Part shown: positions 50,087 through 58,343 of the stretch, in pieces
How positions within the stretch are numbered: position 1 is the stretch's first letter
Layout of the letters: each line of letters opens with the position of its first letter
Source of the DNA: Pseudoselenomonas ruminis
Lineage (GTDB): Bacteria; Bacillota; Negativicutes; Selenomonadales; Selenomonadaceae
Direction of reading: 5' to 3'
DNA length: 64,000 bases
Assembly (NCBI RefSeq): GCF_008271295.1
Contig: NZ_VTOY01000001.1
Coordinates: 124,001-188,000, forward strand
Position numbers and translations under genes: made by a program
The notes under the pieces: generated by a model
Database searches by the model: none
What the model was told of the DNA's origin: nothing
The model's input: the letters and a program-made list of their open reading frames with translations, nothing else

Positions 50087-52294
50087 ATGGGAAAGTTTTT
50101 GATGGCTTTACGAAACTTAGTGCACAGGCAGCCGAGCATCAGGCAACGGCTGCTGCGTCTGCTGGTTATAAGCAGTCTGCTCTCGGCGTTGGTGTTTGCC
50201 GGGTTGTCCTTTTATGGCATTACCTTTGTCCGTAGGGATATCGCTGATATGGGAAGGCAGCTCTCGGAATCAGGGGCTGAGTACACAAAACAGTATATCA
50301 ATAAGACCAGCGAGGATACGTTAGCAGGACTGGCCAAGGCAGAAGCTGGATATATTGACCGTGAAATGGCGCTGATGCAGCATGATGTGCAGCTTTTGTC
50401 AGAAGCATTGACATGGATACAGCTGCATCCGGAAAATTTCCTGCCAGGGAATGTCTTTGATGTGTATAACGGGAAGGTTCCGCCTACGGCACCGTGTGTT
50501 CTTTACAGTCCGGAAGTGCGAAAGCGTGGTATCAAAACGGTACAAAAGGAAGTGGAGCTGGCTGCCAATATCAAGGGCACCTTAGTGCCGATAGAAAAGT
50601 CTTATGGCAATGACAGCTATTCGGCAACTTATTTTTGTAGCAAACACGGATTCTTGATTTGCAGCAGCGTATTTCCTGGCGAGGCGTACAGCCCTATGTC
50701 CGATGACCCGGCCTTTGACTACGACCCTCGTGTCCGGCCTTGGTATATAAATGCTGTTGAAGCAAAGCGGGCGGTGTTTTCCATGCCGTATCTTACGATT
50801 TTGAACGCGGAACATAGCGATGTGGAGGTAATAAGCTGCTCTGTTCCCTATTACGATGCGGAAGGTATTGCTGGAGTAGCCAGCATGGATATGGCTACTG
50901 AAAAGCTGCGGCGGTATATCCACGATACTGCCATTGGGGAAAAGGGCGTCAATTTTGTCCTTTCGAATGAAGGAAGAATTATCTTTTCGCCTCAGCAGCA
51001 AGGTGTGCTGGCAGAGAAAAACAAAACACAGGACTTGCGGGAAAGTGAGTTGCCGGAGCTGGCCCAGGCTGCTGGTAAAATGGCCAATGGGGAAAGTGGT
51101 ATGATGCCTGTTGAGCTATATGGCGAAAAATATATGCTGGCCTTTGCGCCGATTCCCACCATGGGATGGAGCCTTGGTATTCTGGTGTCACAGGATGACA
51201 TGTCATCTTCTCTGCAGGAAAGCCAGAATTATTATATGGGACAGATGGATAATTTTAAGGATAACTTGCAAAGAGAGTACCTTTTCCTGTTACAGGTAGC
51301 ACTTTTGGCGCTGCTTATTATGATTGTCCTGATGTTTTTACTGTCGGAACGGCTTTCGGACAGGTTCGTCAAGCCCATAAAGCAGATGGCTGATGGTGTC
51401 AGAGAGATTTCGGGGGGCAATCTCGACAAGAAATTGACGATAAACACCGGCGATGAAATCGAACATTTGGCAACCTGTTTCAATGCCATGACTGATGAGC
51501 TGAAAGCGTACATCGATAATCTGTCGCAGGTGACGACTGAGCGTGAGAAAGCAGCTGCTGAGCTGTCGGTGGCAAAAAATATCCAGCTCGGGGCATTGCC
51601 ACAGGATTTTTTGACTGGCCGCAAAGATTTCCAGATTTATGCATCCATGGATGCGGCCAAGGGTGTGGGGGGTGACTTTTATGATTTTTACCTGACGGAT
51701 GAAAAGCACCTGGTTATCACCATCGCCGATGTAGCTGGCAAAGGCATACCGGCGGCCCTTTATATGATGCGTGCCAAGACGACGCTGAAAAATCTCGTGA
51801 TGATGGCCAAAGATCCCGATGATTTTGCTGCTGTCATGATGCTCGCCAATCAGGAGCTTTGCCGGGAAAATGAGGAATTGATGTTTGTCACGGTCTTTAT
51901 CGCCCAGCTTGATTTGGCGACGGGCGAACTCATCTATGTAAATGGCGGACATAATCAGCCACTGGTGCAGCAAGCGGGCAAGTTCTGTTACCTGCAGCAG
52001 CAAAAGAAGCATCTGATGCTTGGCGTGAACGAGGAAGAAATGTACGAGTCACATCGTTGGGTCCTTCAGCCAGGTGAGATGATTTTCCTCTATACTGATG
52101 GGGTGACAGAGGCTATGAACGAGGCCGGGGAAATGTATTCGGAAAATCGTTTAGTGGAAACACTGGATGGGCAAGGCGAAAAGAATGTACGAGAAATCCT
52201 CGCCGCCGTCCGGCAGGATGTGGGAACGCATGCCGGTGAGGCGGAACAATCCGATGATATCACCATGCTGGGCTTGAAGTTTTATGGGGATTAG
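50087..52294 (+). CDS. dCache-HAMP-PP2C (SpoIIE/RsbU-type) receptor phosphatase
   Basis: 735 residues. Transmembrane helix (~21-43), periplasmic double Cache sensor (~45-390, with YDPRVRPWYINAVEA and SVPYYDAEGIAGVASMDMA), second helix (~398-420), HAMP (RFVKPIKQMADGVREISGG), short coiled coil with VAKNIQLGALPQDF, then a PPM phosphatase (~505-733): VGGDFYDFY, IADVAGKGIPAALYMM, YVNGGHNQPLV, FLYTDGVTEAMNEA, SDDITMLGLK. All metal-binding aspartates are present. In RsbU-type systems such enzymes dephosphorylate the STAS antagonist. Cache domains of the RPWY type often bind amino acids, which would fit the adjacent transporter and PheC-like protein. Last gene of the operon. Confidence 0.92.
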   Translation: MGKFLMALRNLVHRQPSIRQRLLRLLVISSLLSALVFAGLSFYGITFVRRDIADMGRQLSESGAEYTKQYINKTSEDTLAGLAKAEAGYIDREMALMQHDVQLLSEALTWIQLHPENFLPGNVFDVYNGKVPPTAPCVLYSPEVRKRGIKTVQKEVELAANIKGTLVPIEKSYGNDSYSATYFCSKHGFLICSSVFPGEAYSPMSDDPAFDYDPRVRPWYINAVEAKRAVFSMPYLTILNAEHSDVEVISCSVPYYDAEGIAGVASMDMATEKLRRYIHDTAIGEKGVNFVLSNEGRIIFSPQQQGVLAEKNKTQDLRESELPELAQAAGKMANGESGMMPVELYGEKYMLAFAPIPTMGWSLGILVSQDDMSSSLQESQNYYMGQMDNFKDNLQREYLFLLQVALLALLIMIVLMFLLSERLSDRFVKPIKQMADGVREISGGNLDKKLTINTGDEIEHLATCFNAMTDELKAYIDNLSQVTTEREKAAAELSVAKNIQLGALPQDFLTGRKDFQIYASMDAAKGVGGDFYDFYLTDEKHLVITIADVAGKGIPAALYMMRAKTTLKNLVMMAKDPDDFAAVMMLANQELCRENEELMFVTVFIAQLDLATGELIYVNGGHNQPLVQQAGKFCYLQQQKKHLMLGVNEEEMYESHRWVLQPGEMIFLYTDGVTEAMNEAGEMYSENRLVETLDGQGEKNVREILAAVRQDVGTHAGEAEQSDDITMLGLKFYGD

Positions 52295-52374
52295 GCAGAT
52301 GTTGAGCAAAAAGAGAACAAGTGAGGAAAAAACGAACGGATAAGTTGGTTTGGTTTTGATTGGAGGGTGGCGTT

Positions 52375-53898
52375 ATGATTCCTGGAGGAAAAGGAAATCG
52401 CAAGTATTTGCAAAATTGTGCTCTATGCCTGGATGCTCCGTGTGATAAGGTCTGCCCGAAGGCCCTGGAGCCAGCCCGCAAGATTCGGAGCATTTGGTTT
52501 GAAAACGAGAACGGTGCGGCGGTCCGTCTGCCCCAGGAAAATGTATGTGCCGCCTGCGAGGCGCCTTGTGAATCGGCGTGCCTAATGGGTGGGGAAGTGC
52601 CAATCCGAAAGGTAATGCAGTTTTTGGCGGAACAGGTAAAACCGGAACTTGGGCAGGCTGTGGCGGACGATGAAGCGATTTTGCAGACCGAGCTTTGCGG
52701 GATTCCGCTGGAAAATCCGTTTTTGCTCGCATCGTCGGTTGTTGGCAGCAATTATGATATGTGTGCCCGGGCGTTTGAAGCTGGGTGGGCAGGCGTATCG
52801 TTTAAGACAATTTGTGCGTTTCCCATCCGGGAAGCGTCGCCAAGGTTTTCGGCGATTTACAGTGCGGATGGCAGCATGATGGGCTTTAAGAATATCGAGC
52901 AGTTGTCTGACCACAGCGTTGCCGAAAATATGGCCATCTTCCGTCAGCTGAAAAAGAATTATCCGCAGAAATTTATCCTGGCCTCCATCATGGGGCGAAA
53001 TGACGAAGAGTGGACAGAGCTTTCCCGGCAGTGTCAGGAAAATGGTGCCGATGCGCTGGAATTAAATTTTTCCTGTCCCAATATGATGGAGGAGGGGCTG
53101 GGCTCTGATATCGGGCAGGTACCGGCGCTGGTGGAGCGCTTCACTGCGGCGGCCAGGCGCGGGGCCAGTATTCCCATCCTGGCAAAACTCACGCCGAATG
53201 TAGCGCGCATGAGTCCGGCGGCTGAGGCGGCGCTTAATGGCGGGGCCGACGGACTTTCGGCGATTAACACCATCAAGAGCCTGATGGCGGTAAATCCCGA
53301 TACTTATGTCAGCAGTCCCGATGTTCATGGCAGGTCAGCCGTGGGCGGTTATAGCGGCAATGCCGTAAAGCCGATTGCTTTGCGCTTTGTGGCTGAGCTC
53401 GCGCAGAATCCAAAGCTTCGCGGCCTGCATTTAAGCGGCATGGGCGGCGTGGAAAGCTGGCGGGATGCGCTCGAATTTATGCTGCTTGGCGCGGGCTCGA
53501 TACAGGTGACGACGGCGGTCATGCAGTACGGCTACCGCATCATTGAGGATTTGAAATCGGGGCTTGCGTATTATTTGCACGAAAAAGGTTTTCGCCAGGT
53601 GCATGATGTGGTGGGGCTTGGCCTCGATTCGGTAAGTGACACGACTGATACGTTGGAGCGGGGCACCATCGTATATCCGAAGTTTAACCGCAAGACCTGT
53701 ATCGGCTGCGGCCGTTGCGTGATTTCCTGTATGGATGGCGGCCATCAGGCCATTTTTCTGAACGAAGGCCGGCGGCCAATCCTCAACGCCAAGAAATGCG
53801 TGGGCTGTCATCTATGTGTATTGGTATGCCCAACGGAGTCTATTTGTTCCTCGGGAAAGAGAATCAGCCAGGATAAAGGGCTGCCTAGCGAAGCGTAG
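52375..53898 (+). CDS. preA: Dihydropyrimidine dehydrogenase subunit PreA with extra N-terminal Fe-S domain
   Basis: About 507 residues. The central FMN barrel matches E. coli PreA: LELNFSCPNMM, EGLGSDIGQ, LAKLTPN, GGADGLSAINTIKS, GYSGNAVKPIALRF, SGMGGVESW. The C-terminus holds two [4Fe-4S] motifs (CIGCGRCVISC and CVGCHLCVLVCP). The first ~100 residues add cysteine clusters (CALCLDAPCDKVCPKAL and CAACEAPCESAC) of the kind found at the N-terminus of PreT/GltD-type partners, so part of the partner seems fused here; the FAD/NAD subunit itself is not adjacent. It reduces uracil/thymine (or oxidises dihydropyrimidines). The ATG has GGAGG at 8 bases. Confidence 0.85.
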   Translation: MIPGGKGNRKYLQNCALCLDAPCDKVCPKALEPARKIRSIWFENENGAAVRLPQENVCAACEAPCESACLMGGEVPIRKVMQFLAEQVKPELGQAVADDEAILQTELCGIPLENPFLLASSVVGSNYDMCARAFEAGWAGVSFKTICAFPIREASPRFSAIYSADGSMMGFKNIEQLSDHSVAENMAIFRQLKKNYPQKFILASIMGRNDEEWTELSRQCQENGADALELNFSCPNMMEEGLGSDIGQVPALVERFTAAARRGASIPILAKLTPNVARMSPAAEAALNGGADGLSAINTIKSLMAVNPDTYVSSPDVHGRSAVGGYSGNAVKPIALRFVAELAQNPKLRGLHLSGMGGVESWRDALEFMLLGAGSIQVTTAVMQYGYRIIEDLKSGLAYYLHEKGFRQVHDVVGLGLDSVSDTTDTLERGTIVYPKFNRKTCIGCGRCVISCMDGGHQAIFLNEGRRPILNAKKCVGCHLCVLVCPTESICSSGKRISQDKGLPSEA

Positions 53899-53954
53899 GG
53901 AAGTGAGCGGATATACTAAAGTTGTAACATTGGGTGATAGTTTGTTATTCTGCA

Positions 53955-54342
53955 TAACAAGAAAACTGGTCCGCTTGATATTCCCAAGATGCCTATGCTC
54001 ATTCATGGTAACGCGGAAAAGATGGCGCGCTTGCTCGATAATCTGTTTTCCAATGCAAGTAAGTACACTTCCCCACAGGGGAAAATAGGCGTCACGCTGC
54101 ATAAGCGTGAGGGAAATGTGGAACTAATCCTTAGCAATACGTGTCCGGAACTTAGTGAGCAGGAGCTTTTGCATTTGTTCGACAGGTTTTACCGTGTTGA
54201 AAAATCACGCTCGCTGCGGACGGGCGGGGCAGGTCTTGGCTTGGCTATCGCCCGTCGCATTGTCGAGCTTCATCAAGGAGAAATCTTTGCCGCGTATCAT
54301 AATGGGATGATTCACATTCATGTGTGCGTTGCCGCGAATTGA
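53955..54342 (+). pseudogene. Remnant of a sensor histidine kinase (ATPase domain only)
   Basis: The 3' part encodes a recognisable HATPase: MARLLDNLFSNASKYT (N box), LSNTCPELSEQELLHLFDRFYR (F box; the usual DxG is weakened to SNTC), and GGAGLGLAIARRIVELHQG (G2 box). No sensor, HAMP or phospho-acceptor histidine domain precedes it. The in-frame sequence upstream runs only about 15 codons (GPLDIPKMPMLIHG) to a stop and no ribosome site is evident. No response regulator is nearby. It is best read as the tail of a deleted kinase gene. Confidence 0.75.
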
Positions 54343-54366
54343 CCAGTCATTTGACTGGTCAATTTT
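54337..54366 (+). terminator. Terminator with GACCAGTC / GACTGGTC core
   Basis: AATTGACCAGTC pairs exactly with GACTGGTCAATT around ATTT and is followed by TTTA. It overlaps the stop codon of the kinase remnant. Confidence 0.75.
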
Positions 54367-54452
54367 AGTAGTTGGGGGAAAAAGGGGTATACATAACACG
54401 CGAAACGCATTATACTTGTTGCAGGATATTTTGGATAATGGAGGCTTTGCTT

Positions 54453-55037
54453 GTGAATCTGGTGGAACGTATTTGTGGTCACACTTGGATGATTCTGCGT
54501 CATAAATATTGGGTGTTTCGTTTTTGCTGTATTGCGGGGATTCCGTGGCAGGGCTTTATGCATGACTGGTCCAAGTTCTCCCCAACGGAGTTTATCGAAA
54601 GTGTAAAATACTACAATGGCAAGGTTTCACCGATAAAAATCTGCAAGCGGGAAAACAATGGGCTTTCGATGGCCTGGATTCATCATCATGGACGGAATCT
54701 GCATCATTACGAGGCCTGGTGGGATAATTTCGACCATGGCGCGCATCCGCAGGATATGCCGTACAAGTATGCGGTGGAAATGATTTGTGACTGTCTTGGG
54801 GCGGCCAAAGCTTACGGCCGGGATAAATTCACGTTTCAGGCGGAATACGAATGGTGGCAGAATAAATGTGCAACTGGGATTGGCATGAGCCCGAATATGC
54901 AGGCGTTTGTGGAAATGATACTCAGCCAGCTGGCGGCAACGGAGGATTTAACGCTGCTGCGGCCAAAGTCCCTGCGGCAGATTTATGCGGCTGCTGTAAA
55001 AGGCGGAACCTATGAAGGACAGGAAATAAGAGCGTAA
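54453..55037 (+). CDS. DUF5662-type protein
   Basis: About 194 residues, soluble, unusually rich in His and Trp. Landmarks are RHKYWVFRFCCIAGIPWQGFMHDWSKFS in part (FMHDWSKFS), AWIHHHGRNLHHYEAWW and MPYKYAVEMICDCLGAAKAYG. The spaced His/Asp residues recall an HD-type metal-binding helical fold, as in DUF5662 proteins of phage and Firmicutes, but function is unknown. A GTG start 8 bases after GGAGG is preferred; in-frame ATG and TTG codons just upstream lie within or before the ribosome site. Confidence 0.7.
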   Translation: MNLVERICGHTWMILRHKYWVFRFCCIAGIPWQGFMHDWSKFSPTEFIESVKYYNGKVSPIKICKRENNGLSMAWIHHHGRNLHHYEAWWDNFDHGAHPQDMPYKYAVEMICDCLGAAKAYGRDKFTFQAEYEWWQNKCATGIGMSPNMQAFVEMILSQLAATEDLTLLRPKSLRQIYAAAVKGGTYEGQEIRA

Positions 55038-55047
55038 TATAGCGACG

Positions 55048-55090
55048 GGCGGTTTGACAAGTCAAATTTTGACAAGTCAGGCCGCCTTTT
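55048..55090 (+). terminator. Terminator with TTGACAAGTCAA units
   Basis: GGCGGTTTGAC and GTCAGGCCGCC pair at the base through two wobbles, with a further TTGACAAGTCAAA inside, then CTTTT. Confidence 0.7.
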
Positions 55091-55190
55091 ATGAACTGTG
55101 ATAAAAATGACGGTAAGGGAAAGCGGAATGTGCTAAGGTGTTCCTATATGGGCGGTAAAATGGGAAGCGACTGCCCGAGGAGGATAGCTT

Positions 55191-55556
55191 ATGGAGAATG
55201 AGATTTTACTCAAGCGCATCTATGAACCGCAGGAACCAAGCGATGGCTATCGGATTTTGGTGGATCGATTGTGGCCGCGCGGGATAAAGAAGGAGGCGGC
55301 TCAGCTGGATGAATGGGCCAAGGCGATAACGCCCAGTACCGAAATCCGGCGGCTCTATCATCAAGGGGAGATGCCCTTTGACGGCTTTGCGGAAGCCTAT
55401 CAGGAAGAAATGGCGGACAGCGAAGCGGCTGCGGCGTTTGTCCGTCATTGCCGCGATCTGTTGACGGCACAGAATGTGACCCTGGTCTATGCGGCGAAAA
55501 ACGAGCAGGAAAATCATGCGCTGGTGCTGCGGGAGTGGCTGCGGCGGAATATGTAA
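55191..55556 (+). CDS. DUF488 family protein (YeaO-like)
   Basis: 121 residues, matching the DUF488 family over its length: RIYEPQEPSDGYRILVDRL in part (DGYRILVDRLWPRG), LDEWAKAITPSTEIRRLYH, and the C-terminal VTLVYAAKNEQENHALVLREW. DUF488 proteins are small, conserved and poorly characterised. AGGAGG precedes the ATG by 9 bases. It is flanked by terminators on both sides, so it is a single-gene unit. Confidence 0.85.
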   Translation: MENEILLKRIYEPQEPSDGYRILVDRLWPRGIKKEAAQLDEWAKAITPSTEIRRLYHQGEMPFDGFAEAYQEEMADSEAAAAFVRHCRDLLTAQNVTLVYAAKNEQENHALVLREWLRRNM

Positions 55557-55561
55557 AAATG

Positions 55562-55600
55562 GGCGGTTTGACAAGTCAGATTTTGACTTGTCAGGCCGCT
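55562..55600 (+). terminator. Terminator with TTGACAAGTCA / TTGACTTGTCA
   Basis: GCGGTTTGACAAGTCA pairs with TTGACTTGTCAGGCCGC through wobbles around GATT. A further TTGACCGGTCAA palindrome lies just downstream at about 55,621-55,632. Confidence 0.7.
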
Positions 55601-55712
55601 CGTTGTATTTTTACGGAAGGTTGACCGGTCAATGGGAAACGTTAAGTAAACTATAAGAATTAAAGGGTATAATACGGATTGTTTCACGTTGCAAAATCAA
55701 AGGAGGCTTATT

Positions 55713-56429
55713 TTGAGTACTTTTTGTGAACGCACCAATTCATCTGATGTAAGCTGGTGCAAAAAATGGATTTTGGCGCTGGCAATTGTCCAGACCCTGA
55801 GCATGGGGAAATCGTTCCTGTTTATGACGGGGAAAGGGGATGGTGATGCTGCTATGCTGTTCAATATAGTAACAGTAATAGCTGTTATTTTGTTCCTGAT
55901 CCTGGCGATATATGTCAATTATAAGAATAAGGTCTGGCACTTTTTATTCCGGCTGCTGTTAAGTGTCATGGGCAATGTGATTTTATTGGTGATGGCCGCT
56001 TATTCTATTGGTGTTGCCGCGGCAATCGTTTGGGTGGTGGCCGCTGTCTTTGTCAATCGCCGGCGGTTTGCAGTATTTCTGCGGTATAAAAACTATATCC
56101 GCTATATCGTGGCAACGTATATCCTGACGGCTGGCCTCAGATTGGCCGTGATGCGGCTCTTTTTCCATAAGCCGGAGATGTGGCCGCTGATTCAGCTTGG
56201 TTCGTTTGCCATCAGCATGGCGGTGCTCGGCTGGTTCTATCATTTGCTCATGCAGGAGATACAGAAAGGGAGAACGTTCTTCGAGGCGACGCGCATTGTG
56301 GCGCTGATTCCCGTGGCGTTTCTCTATTTCCTCATCGGCTTGCTCACCATTGTGCCCGTGAAATTCTTCTCGGGCGAAAGTCTTTTCGGCGAAGAAGGAC
56401 ACGATTATCTCATTATGCCGCAAAAATAA
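55713..56429 (+). CDS. Polytopic membrane protein, unknown function
   Basis: About 238 residues with six or so hydrophobic helices (for example VTVIAVILFLILAIYVNY, LLLSVMGNVILLVMAAYSI, VALIPVAFLYFLIGLLTIV). Basic residues lie between helices (VNRRRFAVFLRYKNYIR). No transporter or enzyme motif was recognised. A TTG start 6 bases after AGGAGG is chosen; an in-frame TTG eight codons earlier has no ribosome site. It is followed by a very long terminator. Confidence 0.7.
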   Translation: MSTFCERTNSSDVSWCKKWILALAIVQTLSMGKSFLFMTGKGDGDAAMLFNIVTVIAVILFLILAIYVNYKNKVWHFLFRLLLSVMGNVILLVMAAYSIGVAAAIVWVVAAVFVNRRRFAVFLRYKNYIRYIVATYILTAGLRLAVMRLFFHKPEMWPLIQLGSFAISMAVLGWFYHLLMQEIQKGRTFFEATRIVALIPVAFLYFLIGLLTIVPVKFFSGESLFGEEGHDYLIMPQK

Positions 56430-56460
56430 TTCGTTTGCGTATCTAAGTGACAGCGCAACA

Positions 56461-56520
56461 ACATAAAACAGACGGTTTGACAAGTCAATGTATTGACAAG
56501 TCAGGCCGTCTGTTTTATGT
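56461..56520 (+). terminator. 60-base hairpin terminator with nested TTGACAAGTCA
   Basis: ACATAAAACAGACGG pairs perfectly with CCGTCTGTTTTATGT at the two ends. Between them lie TTTGACAAGTCAATG and TATTGACAAGTCAGG, which extend the stem with mismatches. A/T tracts in both arms make it potentially bidirectional. TTGACAAGTCAA and TTGACCGGTCA follow at 56,529-56,552. Confidence 0.75.
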
Positions 56521-56650
56521 TTGGGGACTTTGACAAGTCAAATTGACCGGTCATGATGTTTACAAAAATATAACGATATTGACGCTTATGGTATACTGAT
56601 GTAAATATATTTTTATTAGCAAAGCAGAGATATTGGCGGGAGGTTGGCTG

Positions 56651-57481
56651 ATGATGGGAATGACGACACGTCTGACGGTAGTGGTGGATAATGTGGCAAC
56701 AGGAAAGTTTAAGGGCGAGTGGGGGCTCTCGCTGCTGTTGGAATATGGTGTACAGAAGATTTTGGTCGACTGTGGCGCGTCCGAATTGTTTGCAGCCAAT
56801 ATGGAAAAGTTGGGCCTATCTATTGAGGAAATCGACTACGGTGTACTCAGTCATGCGCACTTTGACCATGCCAATGGCGTACCGTATTTTTTCGCGCACA
56901 ATGATAAGGCGAAGTTTTACCTGCGTGATGTGGCAGGAGAAAATTGTTACAGTCAGAAATGGTTTTTCTTTAAAGAGTATATCGGTATTCCGAAAAAGAT
57001 GCTCGAAACGTATCGAAACCGGCTGGTCTTGGTGTCGGGTGATTACAAGCTCTGCGACGGTGTGTATCTGGTTCCGCATAAGACAGCACGGCTTGAGGAA
57101 ATTGGCCGGAGGGAGAAGATGTATGTGAAAACTGCGGCAGGCTTTGTGTACGATGATTTTTCGCATGAGCAAAGTGTGGTCATCGAAACGGCCAAAGGGC
57201 TGGTCATCATCAATTCGTGTTGTCATGGCGGAGCGGCAAATATCATCCGCGAAGTCCAGACGACATTTCCGGGCCAGCATATTTATGGGATTATTGGCGG
57301 CTTTCATCTCTATAACAAGAGCAAAGCCGAAGTGCAAAAGGTGGCGCAGGACATCAAAGCGACAGGGATAGAGTATGTCTGCACGGGCCATTGCACGGAA
57401 GAACGGGCTTATAAGTGGTTAAAAGAAGAGCTTGGAAGCCGATTGCAAAAGATGCAGGTTGGCTTGGTGTTGGATTGGTAA
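56651..57481 (+). CDS. MBL-fold metallohydrolase (dihydropterin-type subgroup)
   Basis: About 276 residues. Metal-binding motifs are SHAHFDHANG, the SCCHGG loop, GGFHLYN and TGHCTEE. This set is typical of the archaeal/bacterial subgroup often labelled 7,8-dihydropterin-6-methyl-4-(beta-D-ribofuranosyl)aminobenzene 5'-phosphate synthase-like, whose actual bacterial substrates are unclear. The N-terminal strand LTVVVDNVATG and LLLEYGVQKILVDCG match that subgroup. Several in-frame ATGs lie together; the first has GGGAGG at 7 bases. The GNAT gene follows after 22 bases, probably in the same transcript. Confidence 0.82.
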   Translation: MMGMTTRLTVVVDNVATGKFKGEWGLSLLLEYGVQKILVDCGASELFAANMEKLGLSIEEIDYGVLSHAHFDHANGVPYFFAHNDKAKFYLRDVAGENCYSQKWFFFKEYIGIPKKMLETYRNRLVLVSGDYKLCDGVYLVPHKTARLEEIGRREKMYVKTAAGFVYDDFSHEQSVVIETAKGLVIINSCCHGGAANIIREVQTTFPGQHIYGIIGGFHLYNKSKAEVQKVAQDIKATGIEYVCTGHCTEERAYKWLKEELGSRLQKMQVGLVLDW

Positions 57482-57503
57482 TCGCGTAAAAGGGACAATT
57501 GCT

Positions 57504-57956
57504 ATGGAAATATATGTGACGGAAGAAAAGCGGAAATATATGCCGCTGCTCCTGCTAGCTGATGAGCAGCAGAGTATGGTTGAAAAGTATTTGGCAGCAG
57601 GTACGATGTATGTCCTTGCGGATGAGGGCGAAGTGCGGGCTGAGTGTGTGGTAACGGATGCAGGAACTGGCATACTGGAAATCATGAATATCGCCGTTGT
57701 CCCAGCGTGGCAGGGGCGAGGGTATGGGAAAAAACTCATTGAATACGTGGAAAATCGGTATCGAGCGTCCTATGACTGGCTTCAGGTGGGAACCGGCGAC
57801 AGTCCGTTGACTATTCCCTTTTATGAGCACTGCGGGTTTGTCCGGCACCATGTGCGGAAGAATTTCTTTGTCGAGAACTATGATCATCCCATCGTTGAGT
57901 GCGGGCATAGGCTGATTGATATGATTGTTTTGCGGAAGAAATTGCGCCCTTATTAA
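57504..57956 (+). CDS. GNAT family N-acetyltransferase
   Basis: 150 residues forming one GNAT domain. The acetyl-CoA loop is visible as VVPAWQGRGYGKKLIEYVE (motif A), preceded by the strand ILEIMNIA and followed by the motif B region LTIPFYEHCGFVRHHV. The acceptor substrate cannot be inferred. An AAGGGA site lies 9 bases before the ATG. It probably forms an operon with the MBL hydrolase. Confidence 0.87.
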   Translation: MEIYVTEEKRKYMPLLLLADEQQSMVEKYLAAGTMYVLADEGEVRAECVVTDAGTGILEIMNIAVVPAWQGRGYGKKLIEYVENRYRASYDWLQVGTGDSPLTIPFYEHCGFVRHHVRKNFFVENYDHPIVECGHRLIDMIVLRKKLRPY

Positions 57957-58008
57957 AATCTCGTTTTTTACGATATATGGAAGAGAGGTGTTAGTAAAAG
58001 AGGATTGT

Positions 58009-58092
58009 ATGGAGATTCAAGCAACAAAAGCGGTGCTGTGGAATCCAGGTGCCTCAGAAAAGCAAAGTTTGAAACATAGTAGTATAGGATAG
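58009..58092 (+). CDS. Possible 27-residue small ORF (weak)
   Basis: The 387-base gap between the GNAT and YkvI genes contains this short frame (MEIQATKAVLWNPGASEKQS...), preceded by AGAGGA about 4 bases upstream and followed at once by a terminator. No homology is recognised. It may be a small protein, a leader or the end of a decayed gene. The rest of the gap holds two terminators and a promoter. Confidence 0.2.
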   Translation: MEIQATKAVLWNPGASEKQSLKHSSIG

Positions 58093-58097
58093 AGCAG

Positions 58098-58128
58098 GCT
58101 GACCGGTCAATTGACTGGTCAGCTTTTT
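58098..58128 (+). terminator. Terminator with TGACCGGTCAATTGACTGGTCA core
   Basis: GCTGACCGGTCAA pairs with TTGACTGGTCAGC through one wobble; TTTTTA follows. Likely end of the MBL-GNAT transcript. Confidence 0.8.
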
Positions 58129-58226
58129 ATATGGTATAACGCTACGAATACGATGCATAAGCTTGTGGCTGCTATCGAAACGAAATTTTCGATGACCCAG
58201 GATTAAAATAAAAGCCGTGTAAAAAT

Positions 58227-58270
58227 AGACGGATTGCCAGTCGATTTCGGTGGTAATCCGTCTGTTTTTT
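58227..58270 (+). terminator. Second terminator in the GNAT-YkvI gap
   Basis: AGACGGATT pairs with AATCCGTCT, with CCA/TGG inside, and ends in TTTTTT. Its T run overlaps the -35 box of the next promoter. Confidence 0.8.
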
Positions 58271-58297
58271 GCGTTACTATAACATTTATGCTAAAAT
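58269..58297 (+). promoter_or_regulatory. Candidate promoter of the YkvI-type transporter gene
   Basis: TTGCGT, 17-base spacer, TAAAAT, about 47 bases before the ATG. Confidence 0.5.
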
Positions 58298-58343
58298 ATA
58301 CATGCAAAATGTTTAATAAATACATAAAAGAAAGGGTGACCGG

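Noticed and set aside
53989..54342. Intact small histidine-kinase-like protein
   Set aside because: No ribosome site, no acceptor-histidine domain and a truncated start; read as a remnant.
56579..56597. TTGACG with TATACT before the MBL gene
   Set aside because: Spacing of only 7 bases is far too short for a sigma-A promoter.
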